Below the pieces are notes generated by a model. It saw only the letters and a list, made by a program, of their open reading frames with translations. It was not told the DNA's origin and searched no databases. Source: Emticicia sp040253585 (GTDB taxonomy: Bacteria > Bacteroidota > Bacteroidia > Cytophagales > Spirosomataceae). Taken from it: DNA of 64,000 nucleotides. The stretch is from assembly GCF_040253585.1 (NCBI RefSeq), contig NZ_JBELAU010000017.1, positions 1 to 64,000 of the forward strand, written 5' to 3'. The position numbers were made by a program, and so were the translations under genes. The number at the start of each line of letters is the position of its first letter. Position 1 is the first letter of the stretch. This document shows, piece after piece, positions 48,251 through 57,290 of this stretch.

Positions 48251-49042
48251 ATGCTCCTTCCTAAAAACCTATATCAACTCTTCACTTTCATTTTTACTTC
48301 AAGCCTTGTGCGTTATTTAGTCATTGCTGGCATCTCATTTCTGATATATTACGTTGGATTAAAAAATAAAATCTCTTACAAAAAGATTCAATTAAAATTC
48401 CCAAAAACTACTGATTATCAGCGTGAAATACTTTATTCGTTAATAACATTTCTCATTTTCGGAATCGTTGGTGTTTTGCTTTTCAACCCAATAATCTCAC
48501 CTTATACACTGACTTACTACAAAATTTCTGACTATGGTTGGGGATATTTTATACTATCGTTTTTTCTGACATTGCTCATTCACGATACCTATTTCTATTG
48601 GATGCACCGCCTGATGCATCACCCGAAACTATTTAAGTACTTTCATAAAGTTCACCACCAATCTACTAACCCAAGTCCATGGACATCCTTTTCATTTCAG
48701 CCACTCGAAGGCTTTGTTGAAGCAGGAATTTTTGTCGTTTTCGCTTTTGTGCTACCTTTGCACCCAATCATCATGCTTTCGTTCCTTGTTTTTATGACTT
48801 CCTATAATGTTTATGGACATTTAGGTTGGGAATGGCTTCCGAAAAATGGACATAAACATTGGTTCTGGAAATGGCTCAATAGCTCGGTGATGCACAATCA
48901 GCACCATCATTATTTCAGAAATAATTACGGACTATACTTTAGTTTTTGGGATAGAGCAATGGGAACACTTGACAAAAATTACGAAAATGAATTTATAGCA
49001 CTAAAAGAAAGAACACAATCTGACCTTTTATCTCAACATTAA
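48251..49042 (+). CDS. Sterol desaturase/fatty acid hydroxylase family membrane protein
   Basis: 263 residues with four or more hydrophobic segments (VIAGISFLIYYVGL; LITFLIFGIVGVLLF; FILSFFLTLLIHD; AGIFVVFAFVLPLHPIIML). The eight-histidine di-iron pattern is present: HDTYFYWMHRLMHH (about 116-129), HKVHH and HNQHHHY near 217. Family members hydroxylate or desaturate lipids such as fatty acids, hopanoids or carotenoids. No carotenoid genes are adjacent, so the substrate is open. It starts 3 bases after pxpA, probably co-transcribed by chance of position. Confidence 0.88.
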   Translation: MLLPKNLYQLFTFIFTSSLVRYLVIAGISFLIYYVGLKNKISYKKIQLKFPKTTDYQREILYSLITFLIFGIVGVLLFNPIISPYTLTYYKISDYGWGYFILSFFLTLLIHDTYFYWMHRLMHHPKLFKYFHKVHHQSTNPSPWTSFSFQPLEGFVEAGIFVVFAFVLPLHPIIMLSFLVFMTSYNVYGHLGWEWLPKNGHKHWFWKWLNSSVMHNQHHHYFRNNYGLYFSFWDRAMGTLDKNYENEFIALKERTQSDLLSQH

Positions 49043-49071
49043 AACCGTCAAACTAACTTACTATTAAAACA

Positions 49072-50388
49072 ATGTTTGAAAAAAATAAAAAGAAGGTACT
49101 AAACGCTTGGACAATGTATGATTGGGCGAATTCAGTACATAACCTCGTAATAACAACAGTTGTTTTTCCGATGTATTTTCTGGCAACCACTTCCGAAAAA
49201 GATGCAGACGGAAAGGTCATTAATGATATTGTAGATTTCTTTGGAATTCAGATTCAAAATTCGGTTTTATACTCCTACACAATTTCAGCTGCTACACTCC
49301 TACTCGTTATTCTCAACCCAATTCTTACACCACTGGCCGATTCGAGTGGGCGTCGTAAGTTTTTTATGAAAATCTTCTGTTATCTCGGAGCAGCCAGTTG
49401 TGCCTATTTTTATTTTTTTACGAGGGGAAATGTAAACCCTGCCGTTATTGCATTCGGGCTTTCGATTGTTGGTTGGGGTGGAAGTATTGTTTTTTATAAC
49501 TCATTTCTCCCCGTAATTGCTACCGAAGACCGTTTTGATAATCTAAGTGCAAAAGGCTTTACGATGGGCTACATTGGCAGCGTTATACTACTGATAGTCA
49601 ACTTATTAATGATTATGCAGCCTACATTATTTGGTTTAACTCAGGCTGATTCTGACTCAGGTTTCACAGCTCGAATTTCATTCTTAACTGTTGGACTTTG
49701 GTGGGCTTTATTCGCTCAAATTCCGTTTTATTATTTGCCGAAAGATGAGCCCAAGTCATTTAAAACAGGCCGTCTAACCACTGGTGTTCAAGAATTAATC
49801 AAGGTTATTAAAGAAGTCAGAAAAAATAAACTCATCACTAAGTTTTTAATGGCGTTTTTATTCTATGATATGGGTGTAATGACAGTTATTTATGTAGCTA
49901 CAATTTTTGCGGATAAAGAATTGCACATCGAGAAGCAGGGACTCATCATTACACTTTTGCTTATTCAGCTGATTGCCATTCCTGGCTCATATTTGGCCTC
50001 ATGGTTGTCGAGCAAATTCGGAAATACTAAAGGACTTTTGGTTTTTATATTCATTTGGTCATTTATGCCTTTGGCAGCTTATTTCACCACTACTCAAAAT
50101 GAATTTTATGTCATTGCAGCGGTAGTAGGCTTAGTAATGGGCGGAATTCAATCGCTTTCTCGCTCTACTTTTGCAAAATTAATTCCAGATAATACAACTG
50201 ATACTGCATCATATTTTGGATTTTATGATATTGTAGAAAAAGTTGCTATCACACTCGGAACACTTATTTTTGGTTTCGTTGGACAACTAACTGGCAATAT
50301 GCGAAACTCAGTTCTAACAATTTTAGTATTTTTTATTGTTGGATTTATATTACTGATGCGAGTGCCATCAAAAAAAGTTTATCATTAA
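49072..50388 (+). CDS. UMF1-type MFS transporter
   Basis: 438 residues with about 12 hydrophobic segments. The N-terminus LNAWTMYDWANSVHNLVITT is the Atg22/UMF1 hallmark (YDWANSA-like). Others include LTPLADSSGRRKFFMKIFCY (loop 2-3 motif) and MGGIQSLSRSTFAKLIPD. UMF1 members are proposed to export amino acids or small metabolites, and the substrate here is unknown. Lies 29 bases after the hydroxylase and before tRNA-Val. Confidence 0.88.
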   Translation: MFEKNKKKVLNAWTMYDWANSVHNLVITTVVFPMYFLATTSEKDADGKVINDIVDFFGIQIQNSVLYSYTISAATLLLVILNPILTPLADSSGRRKFFMKIFCYLGAASCAYFYFFTRGNVNPAVIAFGLSIVGWGGSIVFYNSFLPVIATEDRFDNLSAKGFTMGYIGSVILLIVNLLMIMQPTLFGLTQADSDSGFTARISFLTVGLWWALFAQIPFYYLPKDEPKSFKTGRLTTGVQELIKVIKEVRKNKLITKFLMAFLFYDMGVMTVIYVATIFADKELHIEKQGLIITLLLIQLIAIPGSYLASWLSSKFGNTKGLLVFIFIWSFMPLAAYFTTTQNEFYVIAAVVGLVMGGIQSLSRSTFAKLIPDNTTDTASYFGFYDIVEKVAITLGTLIFGFVGQLTGNMRNSVLTILVFFIVGFILLMRVPSKKVYH

Positions 50389-50539
50389 AACCGTCAGAAT
50401 GGTTGGTAGAAAAGCATAAAAATCATATCTTTGTGATACAATTTTTGCAGTACAGTTATAATAGTATCAGAATATTTGATATTAGTTTTGAATATCAAAT
50501 GATTTGTTTGAAAAATGTACTACTAACTTATTCAAAAAC

Positions 50540-50614
50540 AGGATGTTAGCTCAGTTGGTTTAGAGTGTCGCCTCGACAAGGCGAAGGTCATCGGTTCGAG
50601 CCCGATACGTCCTA
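50540..50614 (+). tRNA. tRNA-Val(GAC)
   Basis: 75 bases. Acceptor AGGATGT/ACGTCCT (one G-T pair), T8-A9, D-arm GCTC/GAGT with GG in the loop, anticodon stem TCGCC/GGCGA with loop TCGACAA (anticodon GAC), T-arm ATCGG-TTCGAGC-CCGAT. Discriminator A, CCA not encoded. Position 33 reads C instead of the near-universal T. The anticodon is assigned from the arm geometry. A T-run follows at 50616-50620. Confidence 0.9.
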
Positions 50615-50627
50615 CTTTTTCTCCTTT

Positions 50628-51737
50628 ATGAAAGTTCTTTATGACCACCAATCATTTTCAGGTTCAAAATATGGCGGAGTAGCAAGATATTTCTACGACT
50701 TGATGTATAATCTAAAATACGAACAAGGTGTTGAGGTTGATTTAGCTCTCTTATTTTCGAATAATGATTACCTAAAAAATGGTGAGATAAAGCACGTAAC
50801 TCCTTTCAGTTTTTTCTTGGGTTATGCCAAAACCAATATGCTTTTTTCGCATATCAATCGACTGAATAGTGCAGTACAAATTGCTCGGCAGAATTATGAT
50901 GTTTTTCATCCAACTTATTTCAAAGATTATTTTCAAGCTTTTCTTGGAAAAAAACCTTTTGTCATCACTCATCACGATGTAATTCCTGAAAAATTCTCTA
51001 CTCAATATGCAGGTTTAGATGGATTTGATATAAATCAGAAGAAAAAAATCTTAGATAAAGCCTCAAAAATCATTGCCGTTTCAGAAAATACAAAGCAGGA
51101 TATTTTGGATATCTTCAGAGTTGATCCCGAAAAAGTAGAGGTAATCTATCATTCTACTCATTTTTTGACTTTTCAACCCAATCCTACTATTAAAATTTCA
51201 ACCCCAAAAAGATACCTACTATATGTTGGGAGTAGATATAATTACAAAAATTTTGATATTTATATTGAATCAATAGCCCCTATTCTGAAGAAACAAGATG
51301 ATTTATATCTAATTTGTTCTGGAAATGGCAAATTTACCCAATCTGAACAAGAGTTATTTATTCGATTAAAAGTAGAAAAACAAATTCTTCACCATGAAAT
51401 TGATAGTGATGATGTGCTTTATCAGTTGTATAAAAATGCAATAGCATTTGTCTATCCTTCTTTATACGAAGGCTTCGGAATTCCTATCATTGAAGCATTT
51501 GCCTGTGATTGCCCAGTTATCTTAAGCGACCGCTCTTGCTTTCCAGAAGTTGGACAGGACGCTGCTCTATATTTTAATCCTGATGACAAAGAAAATATTG
51601 CTTTTCAGATTGAGAAAGTCATTGAAAATGCTGATTTACGAACAGAATTAATACAAAAAGGCAGAAAACGTTTGCAAGATTTTTCACCAACAATTACTGC
51701 AAAAAAAACACTTGAAGTCTATAAAAGTGTGCTGTAA
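50628..51737 (+). CDS. Glycosyltransferase family 1/GT4-type
   Basis: 369 residues from the ATG at 50628 (MKVLYDHQSFSGSKYGGVAR). A longer frame running back into the tRNA is rejected. GT-B fold: N-terminal FHPTYFKDYF, HHDVIPEKF and KASKIIAVSENTKQDILDIF, then the C-terminal donor site LLYVGSRYNYKNFDIYIESI and FVYPSLYEGFGIPIIEAFAC (E-x7-E motif near 290-300). It likely adds a sugar to an envelope or exopolysaccharide glycan. The neighbouring GT and epimerase genes suggest a small glycan-assembly group. Confidence 0.88.
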   Translation: MKVLYDHQSFSGSKYGGVARYFYDLMYNLKYEQGVEVDLALLFSNNDYLKNGEIKHVTPFSFFLGYAKTNMLFSHINRLNSAVQIARQNYDVFHPTYFKDYFQAFLGKKPFVITHHDVIPEKFSTQYAGLDGFDINQKKKILDKASKIIAVSENTKQDILDIFRVDPEKVEVIYHSTHFLTFQPNPTIKISTPKRYLLYVGSRYNYKNFDIYIESIAPILKKQDDLYLICSGNGKFTQSEQELFIRLKVEKQILHHEIDSDDVLYQLYKNAIAFVYPSLYEGFGIPIIEAFACDCPVILSDRSCFPEVGQDAALYFNPDDKENIAFQIEKVIENADLRTELIQKGRKRLQDFSPTITAKKTLEVYKSVL

Positions 51738-51778
51738 AACTTCAAATAACTTAAACAAAAGCCTAAAAAACTTAAAAT

Positions 51779-52963
51779 ATGCGAATTATTATTTGTGATA
51801 TATATGTCAGATTAGTTGGTCATAATTTAGGTCATATACAGAATATCCTCCGATTTTTAGAAAATCATCCATCAAACGATGAATATATATTTCTACTCAA
51901 TCCCGATGCACAAAACATTCCCTCAGTAAAAACAACTGCCAAGAATGTGAAAATAACTTTCTTTACTGAAGAAGAATTTGCACCATTTAATTCAGGCTTG
52001 ACGATTATCAAGTCTACCCAAATAATTTGGAAACACATTACTCGCTATGCAACTGATTATCAAGCAAATAGAGTAATTATGATGATGCTTGATATGTTTC
52101 AGCATACGATTGGAAGTAGTCGTTTTCCGTGCCAACTCAGTGGAATAATGTTCAATCCATACCCACGTGTAATTCCACAAGATTCGACTTTAAGAGCCAA
52201 ACAAAAATCGACTATTACGAAGGCAAGAAAACTTTTTACTACTTGGTGGATGTGCCGCAATGCTCAGCTAAAAAAGGTTTTTATATTCAATGATAGAGAA
52301 ACTATCAAAAATATGAATGAGACATTGGGAACGAAAATTTTCACCTATCTTCCAGACCCAGTATATGATTATCCAACTCGTGAAGGCTTAGTTATCAGAG
52401 AAAAATACAAGATTGCTGCTCATAAAAAGATTTTTTTGGCCTTTGGATTTATTGATGAGAAAAAAAATGTAGTGAATTTACTAAAAGCAATGCAACAACT
52501 CACAGCCGGTGATGCAGAAAATACTTGCCTTTTGGTAGTAGGAAAAATCCATGAAGCAAATCGAGCTGCATTAATGCAAGCGTTAGATACTGCAAAAACT
52601 ATAAGACCAGAACTACAAGTTGAGTTTGAAAGTAGATTTGTCGATGATGATGAAATGGAAGCGTACGTTGGGCAAAGTGATGTTGTATCGGTAGCATATA
52701 TCAATTTCTTTTCTTCAAGCGGTGTAATTGGCTTAGCAGCAAGACATAATAAACCAGTTTTGGCAACAAAATTTGGAGTTGTGGGAGACCTTACTCGTGA
52801 ATACAATTTAGGCATAACTGTTGATGGATTCAATCCAGAAGAAATAAAACAGGCGATTATAAGCTTCCAAAACACAAAAAACACTTACCCCGAAAGAGCA
52901 AGTGTTTTTGTAAAAAATCACAGTAGTGAAAATTTTATTAAATCTTTACTTGAAATTAATTAA
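51779..52963 (+). CDS. Glycosyltransferase, GT4-like
   Basis: 394 residues. N-terminal acceptor half (MRIIICDIYVRLVGHNLGHI), C-terminal donor half with FLAFGFIDEKKNVVNLLKAM (about 220-240), CLLVVGKIHEANRAALMQAL and SVAYINFFSSSGVIGLAARH followed by KPVLATKFGVVGDLTREYNL. The classical E-x7-E is replaced by SSSGVIG..., so this is a divergent GT-B enzyme. 41 bases after the previous GT. Its stop overlaps the stop of the convergent epimerase gene by 4 bases. Confidence 0.8.
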   Translation: MRIIICDIYVRLVGHNLGHIQNILRFLENHPSNDEYIFLLNPDAQNIPSVKTTAKNVKITFFTEEEFAPFNSGLTIIKSTQIIWKHITRYATDYQANRVIMMMLDMFQHTIGSSRFPCQLSGIMFNPYPRVIPQDSTLRAKQKSTITKARKLFTTWWMCRNAQLKKVFIFNDRETIKNMNETLGTKIFTYLPDPVYDYPTREGLVIREKYKIAAHKKIFLAFGFIDEKKNVVNLLKAMQQLTAGDAENTCLLVVGKIHEANRAALMQALDTAKTIRPELQVEFESRFVDDDEMEAYVGQSDVVSVAYINFFSSSGVIGLAARHNKPVLATKFGVVGDLTREYNLGITVDGFNPEEIKQAIISFQNTKNTYPERASVFVKNHSSENFIKSLLEIN

Positions 52964-53934
52964 GCCATTTCAACTTCTTTAATTGCTTGTTCAGCAATCC
53001 AATGATATGTTTTGGTGATTCCATCTCTCAGTGAGTTAGATGGTGCCCAACCCAATTTTTCTTGAATCAAAGCATTATCTGAATTTCTTCCACGAACGCC
53101 CTCCGGGCCTGTGATATTCTTGATGGTTATGTTTTTACCAGAAATTTCAGCAATTAATTTAGCAAAATCATTGATTGAAATCATTTCTTCAGAACCAATA
53201 TTTACAGGGCCAGAGAAATCAGACTCCATCAAACGGCGGATTCCTTCAACACATTCGTCAACATACAAAAACGAACGAGTTTGTTTTCCATCACCCCAAA
53301 TTTCGATAGTTCCGCCATCAACTGCCTCTATTACCTTACGGCAAATTGCGGCTGGAGCTTTCTCTTTACCTCCTCTCCAAGTACCTTGTGGTCCAAAAAT
53401 ATTATGGAAACGAGCTATTTTGACATTGATACCTAAATTACGTTGATAAGTCAGATACAAACGTTCACTGAAAAGTTTTTCCCAACCATATTCGCTATCA
53501 GGAGCAGCAGGATATGCTGATTCTTCTGAACATTTTGGGTTTTCTGGATCAAGTTGGTTATATTCAGGATACATACAAGCCGATGAAGAATAAAAGATTT
53601 TTTTTACTCCACCTTGTTGTGCTGCATGCAACATATTTAGATTACAAAGTGCCGAATTATGCATTACGGCTGCATCATTTTCGCCAGTAAAAATATATCC
53701 TGCACCACCCATATCAGCAGCCAATTGATATACCTCATCAAAACCACCTTCAACTACTTGATGACAAATAACGGGGTCTGTCAAATCTCCAATTACAAAT
53801 TCGTCTGCATTTCCGTTACCGTACTCATTATATTTTAAGTCTACACCTCTTACCCAATAACCTTCACTTTTCAAGCGATTAACCAAATGGCCGCCAATAA
53901 AACCACCTGCTCCACAAACTAATGCTCTTTTCAT
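52960..53934 (-). CDS. NAD-dependent epimerase, GDP-mannose 3,5-epimerase-like
   Basis: 324 residues, extended SDR. NAD site VCGAGGFIGGHLVNRL (about 5-21), catalytic SSSACMYPEYNQ and Y-x3-K in EYGWEKLFSERL (about 149-160). Diagnostic GME blocks: QLAADMGGAGYIF, RFHNIFGPQGTWRGGKEKAP and AICRKV. GME converts GDP-D-mannose to GDP-L-galactose or GDP-L-gulose. Cys in SSSACMYP and Lys in GGKEKAP match plant GME catalytic positions. Convergent with the two glycosyltransferases, which could use its product. Confidence 0.85.
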   Translation of the reverse strand: MKRALVCGAGGFIGGHLVNRLKSEGYWVRGVDLKYNEYGNGNADEFVIGDLTDPVICHQVVEGGFDEVYQLAADMGGAGYIFTGENDAAVMHNSALCNLNMLHAAQQGGVKKIFYSSSACMYPEYNQLDPENPKCSEESAYPAAPDSEYGWEKLFSERLYLTYQRNLGINVKIARFHNIFGPQGTWRGGKEKAPAAICRKVIEAVDGGTIEIWGDGKQTRSFLYVDECVEGIRRLMESDFSGPVNIGSEEMISINDFAKLIAEISGKNITIKNITGPEGVRGRNSDNALIQEKLGWAPSNSLRDGITKTYHWIAEQAIKEVEMA

Positions 53935-54164
53935 GTAATTTAATTATCGAAATGAATATTTTAAATTCTAAATAAAGTACAAATTTAATAAATGAAACCT
54001 AAAAATTATATAAAAGACACAAAGATTTATTAAAATGATTACTATTTAGATAAATCATACCACTTAATATATATTTTTTGCACTAAATATGTAATTTATC
54101 TACAACTTTTAACATCAAAGTATTCTTGTTGCTTGGGGTTTTATATTTTAAAATCTAAAAATTA

Positions 54165-54884
54165 TTATATCAAGTCAAAGAGGGTTTTAATGCCGATTAT
54201 CTTTGTTTTAGTATATCCTTCACCAAATTTTGCACCAATCATGTGCCCCATTTCCTGTGAACGAGCTTTTAAGAATTCTAAGAATTCAGGACTTGTTAGA
54301 TACGATTCAGGTTCTGTGCTATTCGGGTCATGAAACTGGCTTTTATAAGCTCTGATAGATGCTTCTTTCACCTCCCAATAATCTGAAATATCAACAACCA
54401 AGTCTGGTTTGATAAATCTATCTTGAATGTAGTGATACAATGCTTTGGGTCGCCATTCTTTTTGAGGGGTTCCATCAGTCTCGAATGTATGAATCATTCT
54501 TAAACCCGAATAAAAACAAGCATCTACTGCCAAAGCGGCACCTTTTCCGTGGTCTGGGTGGCGATCTTCGATAGCATTTGCCAAAACTATATCTGGTTGA
54601 TAACGGCGGATAGCAGCTATTAATTTTAGTTGATGCTCTTCATCGTTTTTGAAGAAACCATCTCTAAAACCAAGGTTTTCTCTGGCTGATATATTCAGGA
54701 TTTTTGATGCTGCTGCTGCTTCAGATGCTCTGATTTCAGGAGTGCCACGGGTGCCGAGTTCGCCTTTGGTAAAATCGATGATGCCTACTTTTTTTCCTTG
54801 TGCTATGGCTGAGGCAATTGTTCCTCCGCACGACATTTCTGCATCATCGGGATGAGCGGCCAACACAACTAAATCTAATTTCAT
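54165..54884 (-). CDS. bshB1: N-acetylglucosaminyl-malate deacetylase, bacillithiol pathway
   Basis: 239 residues, LmbE/PIG-L fold. Zinc motif AHPDDAE (9-15) and HPDH (about 118-121). Typical BshB1 blocks LDLVVLAAHPDDAEMSCGGT, FTKGELGTRGTPEIRASEAA and ENLGFRDGFF, and the C-terminal MGHMIGAKFGEGY. Removes the acetyl group from GlcNAc-malate in bacillithiol synthesis, consistent with low-molecular-weight thiol use in Bacteroidota. Single gene, with a 230-base AT-rich gap on the far side and a terminator-type hairpin at 54928-54953 upstream. Confidence 0.93.
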   Translation of the reverse strand: MKLDLVVLAAHPDDAEMSCGGTIASAIAQGKKVGIIDFTKGELGTRGTPEIRASEAAAASKILNISARENLGFRDGFFKNDEEHQLKLIAAIRRYQPDIVLANAIEDRHPDHGKGAALAVDACFYSGLRMIHTFETDGTPQKEWRPKALYHYIQDRFIKPDLVVDISDYWEVKEASIRAYKSQFHDPNSTEPESYLTSPEFLEFLKARSQEMGHMIGAKFGEGYTKTKIIGIKTLFDLI

Positions 54885-54927
54885 TTGTTACTTGATATTG
54901 TTGAACTGTATTATGATATAAAAAAAA

Positions 54928-54953
54928 AGCGACGTAAAAAGTTTCACGTCGCT
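54928..54953. terminator. Terminator between M23 peptidase and bshB1 genes
   Basis: AGCGACGT (54928-54935) pairs with ACGTCGCT (54946-54953), loop 10 bases, preceded by eight A on the + strand, i.e. a U-run on the - strand. It fits termination of the leftward gene at 54981. Confidence 0.8.
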
Positions 54954-54980
54954 GATTTTCATTGTATTTTCTTTTAATTC

Positions 54981-56105
54981 TTACTTTACACGTAGCCGAT
55001 AGCCAACACGTAAGCGAGAAGAAGAGCGTATTTTATTTAGTTTGCAAATTTCAGCAACCGATGTATTGAATTTGTTTGCAATTTCACTAAGATTTTCACC
55101 TGAACGCACTCTGTACCACATTTTTCTATTAATTGCAACTGGTTCATCGTACTCGAAATCACCTTTACTTGCACCACCTCTCAGATAATCATACACACGA
55201 GATGTCATTAAGAAATCTTGCGAAACTATATTGATTTGACTCGGACTAAAGTTGAAAATATTTCTTGGGTCAAATGGATTTCCTTCGTAACGGGTCTCAA
55301 AATGAAGGTGAGGCCCCGAGCTACGTCCAGTACTTCCACCTTTACCGATTTCATCACCTGCTTTTACGATTGTGTTTGGCTCAAAATTGATTTTTGATAG
55401 GTGTCCATAAAGTGTTTCGAGTCCATTATAATGACGAATTACGACACATCTTCCATAAGCTCCACGGGTACTTGCAACCCTAATGATTCCATCAAATGCA
55501 GCATAAACTGGTTCTCCAGTTTCTAAATCAAGGTCTTGACCAGTATGCCAACGTTTCCATCTCCATCCAAATGGCGAGTTGGTTACACCTTTACTTAATG
55601 GCCCAGCCCAGTATCTTCCTTGTGAAATATCATATAATTGAATCGGAACGACATCATCAAACTCTTTGGCATCAATACCATAAGGATCAACAGAGTCAGT
55701 ATCCCAAACTGAGAAATAACTGGCAATTTTTACCATTTCGTCACTTCCTACGAATTGAGCCTCATCTTCGATTTCAACAATTTGCACTTCACCTTCATCA
55801 ATACTTGAAGTATCTTCATGGACCGCAGTATTGAGTTCTTTGATAGGTTCGATTTTGACTGCAGGTGCAGATTCAACCACTTTGGGTGTTTCAAATTCGT
55901 TGACAAATCGAAGTTTTGGTTCTTCCTCAAAACTAAATTCATCATCTTCTTTTTTGTCCTTATTGAAGTTTTTGTCTTTAGAATTTGATTCTTTCTGTTT
56001 AGAAGGAATATTTGGTTTATTCAATTTTAACCCTCGCTCACGTTGGGCAAAAGTTGCACTTGAAAAAGCCAATGCAATGATAATTGGTAATATAGCCTTT
56101 TTCAT
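54981..56105 (-). CDS. Secreted M23 peptidase with C-terminal LysM
   Basis: 374 residues. Signal peptide MKKAILPIIIALAFSSATFA, a low-complexity charged linker (about 25-130), the M23 domain with the zinc site in WHTGQDLDLETGEPVYAAFD (His and Asp, about 185-205), LYGHLS and GPHLHFETR, then a LysM repeat YRVRSGENLSEIANKFNTSV to the end. Likely a D,D- or L,D-endopeptidase acting on peptidoglycan cross-links during growth or division, with LysM binding glycan strands. Monocistronic. Confidence 0.92.
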   Translation of the reverse strand: MKKAILPIIIALAFSSATFAQRERGLKLNKPNIPSKQKESNSKDKNFNKDKKEDDEFSFEEEPKLRFVNEFETPKVVESAPAVKIEPIKELNTAVHEDTSSIDEGEVQIVEIEDEAQFVGSDEMVKIASYFSVWDTDSVDPYGIDAKEFDDVVPIQLYDISQGRYWAGPLSKGVTNSPFGWRWKRWHTGQDLDLETGEPVYAAFDGIIRVASTRGAYGRCVVIRHYNGLETLYGHLSKINFEPNTIVKAGDEIGKGGSTGRSSGPHLHFETRYEGNPFDPRNIFNFSPSQINIVSQDFLMTSRVYDYLRGGASKGDFEYDEPVAINRKMWYRVRSGENLSEIANKFNTSVAEICKLNKIRSSSRLRVGYRLRVK

Positions 56106-56209
56106 ATTTTTTTGTTTTGGTTATAAGGCAGCACCAAACTTGTTACTAAAAGTATGCCAAAAATTACTGAATGGACACATTTAATAACAAGTTTAAGTAA
56201 TAAATCTGA

Positions 56210-57151
56210 TTAATGCAAGCCTTGAGAGGCTAAATATCGCTCAGCGTCGAGGGCTGCCATACAGCCGCTTCCTGCTGCTGTAACCGCCTGACGATAGATT
56301 TTATCTTGAGCATCACCACAAGCAAATACCCCTTCAATATTAGTTCGAGTACTTCCTTTTTCGGTTTCAATGTAGCCTGCTTCATCAAGTGTGATATAAT
56401 CTGCGAAAATTTGTGTATTGGGTTGGTGGCCAATCGCAACGAAGAAACCAGTTACATCAATTGTACTTTCTTCGTTGGTTTTTGTATTTTTCAATCTTGC
56501 CCCTGTTACTCCATCTTCTCCCAATACTTCGAGCGTTTCAGTATTGAATAATATTTCAATATTTGGTGTGTTTTTTACACGGTTTTGCATGATTTGCGAT
56601 GCACGGAATTCATCACGACGCACCAACATATATACTTTATTGCAAAGTTTCGATAAGTAGTGAGCTTCTTCGCAAGCAGTATCGCCCGCACCTACAATTG
56701 CTACATCTTGTTTGCGGAAAAAGAATCCATCACACACTGCACATGCCGAAACACCGTAGCCGTTGAGACGTTGCTCTGATTCTAAACCAAGCCATTTTGC
56801 CGAAGCTCCTGTGGCAATAATGACAGTTTTCGCTGTAATCTCGATAGTATCATCAATTATTACTTTATGGGCATTTGGTGTTGAAAAATCAACTTTTGTT
56901 GCCATTCCGTAACGATTATCAAGTCCGAAACGCTCAGCTTGTTTTCTAAAATCTTCCATCATTTCAGGACCTTGAATTCCTTCTGGATAGCCTGGAAAGT
57001 TTTCAACATCGGTTGTGATTGTCAACTGCCCACCAGGTTGTCCACCTTGATACATCATTGGTTTTAGTCCTGCACGTGCTGCATAAATTGCTGCTGTATA
57101 ACCCGCTGGGCCTGAACCCAAAATTAAAACATCTACTTGTTCTTGTGTCAT
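56210..57151 (-). CDS. trxB: Thioredoxin reductase
   Basis: 313 residues. FAD site GSGPAGYTAAIYAARAGLKP (12-31), redox-active CAVC at 137-140 with DG following, NADPH site VGAGDTACEEAHYLSKLC, HQPNTQIF and the C-terminal GVFACGDAQDKIYRQAVTAA. Length and motifs match low-molecular-weight TrxB. Reduces thioredoxin with NADPH in the cytoplasm. A palindromic dispersed repeat lies in its leader (57155-57180) and supplies a GGAGG-type sequence before the ATG. Confidence 0.96.
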   Translation of the reverse strand: MTQEQVDVLILGSGPAGYTAAIYAARAGLKPMMYQGGQPGGQLTITTDVENFPGYPEGIQGPEMMEDFRKQAERFGLDNRYGMATKVDFSTPNAHKVIIDDTIEITAKTVIIATGASAKWLGLESEQRLNGYGVSACAVCDGFFFRKQDVAIVGAGDTACEEAHYLSKLCNKVYMLVRRDEFRASQIMQNRVKNTPNIEILFNTETLEVLGEDGVTGARLKNTKTNEESTIDVTGFFVAIGHQPNTQIFADYITLDEAGYIETEKGSTRTNIEGVFACGDAQDKIYRQAVTAAGSGCMAALDAERYLASQGLH

Positions 57152-57154
57152 ATA

Positions 57155-57180
57155 ACCCCTCCGCCCCTAAAGGGGGACTT
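57155..57180. repeat. Palindromic dispersed repeat in trxB leader
   Basis: Contains CCCCT (57164-57168) and AGGGG (57171-57175) within the string CCGCCCCTAAAGGGGGAC, preceded by ACCCCTCC. I recall similar CCGCCCCTAAAGGGG units as common interspersed elements of Bacteroidota. In trxB orientation it reads CCCCCTTTAGGGGCGGAGG, followed by 7 bases and the ATG. Confidence 0.65.
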
Positions 57181-57290
57181 GTTTAATTGAATGATGAAAA
57201 TTTCTGTTGAAAGAAAAATTCCTAAATTATTTATTGTCTAACAAATTAATTATATCGCAAAGTTCGGCAAAAAAGACCTAAACGCCAACT

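Noticed and set aside
50565..50627. Upstream extension of the glycosyltransferase gene
   Set aside because: It would translate through the tRNA-Val gene; the ATG at 50628 begins the family-like sequence.
55496..56184. Two open frames antisense to the M23 peptidase gene
   Set aside because: Shadow frames over a low-complexity charged linker, no homologous features and no operon context.
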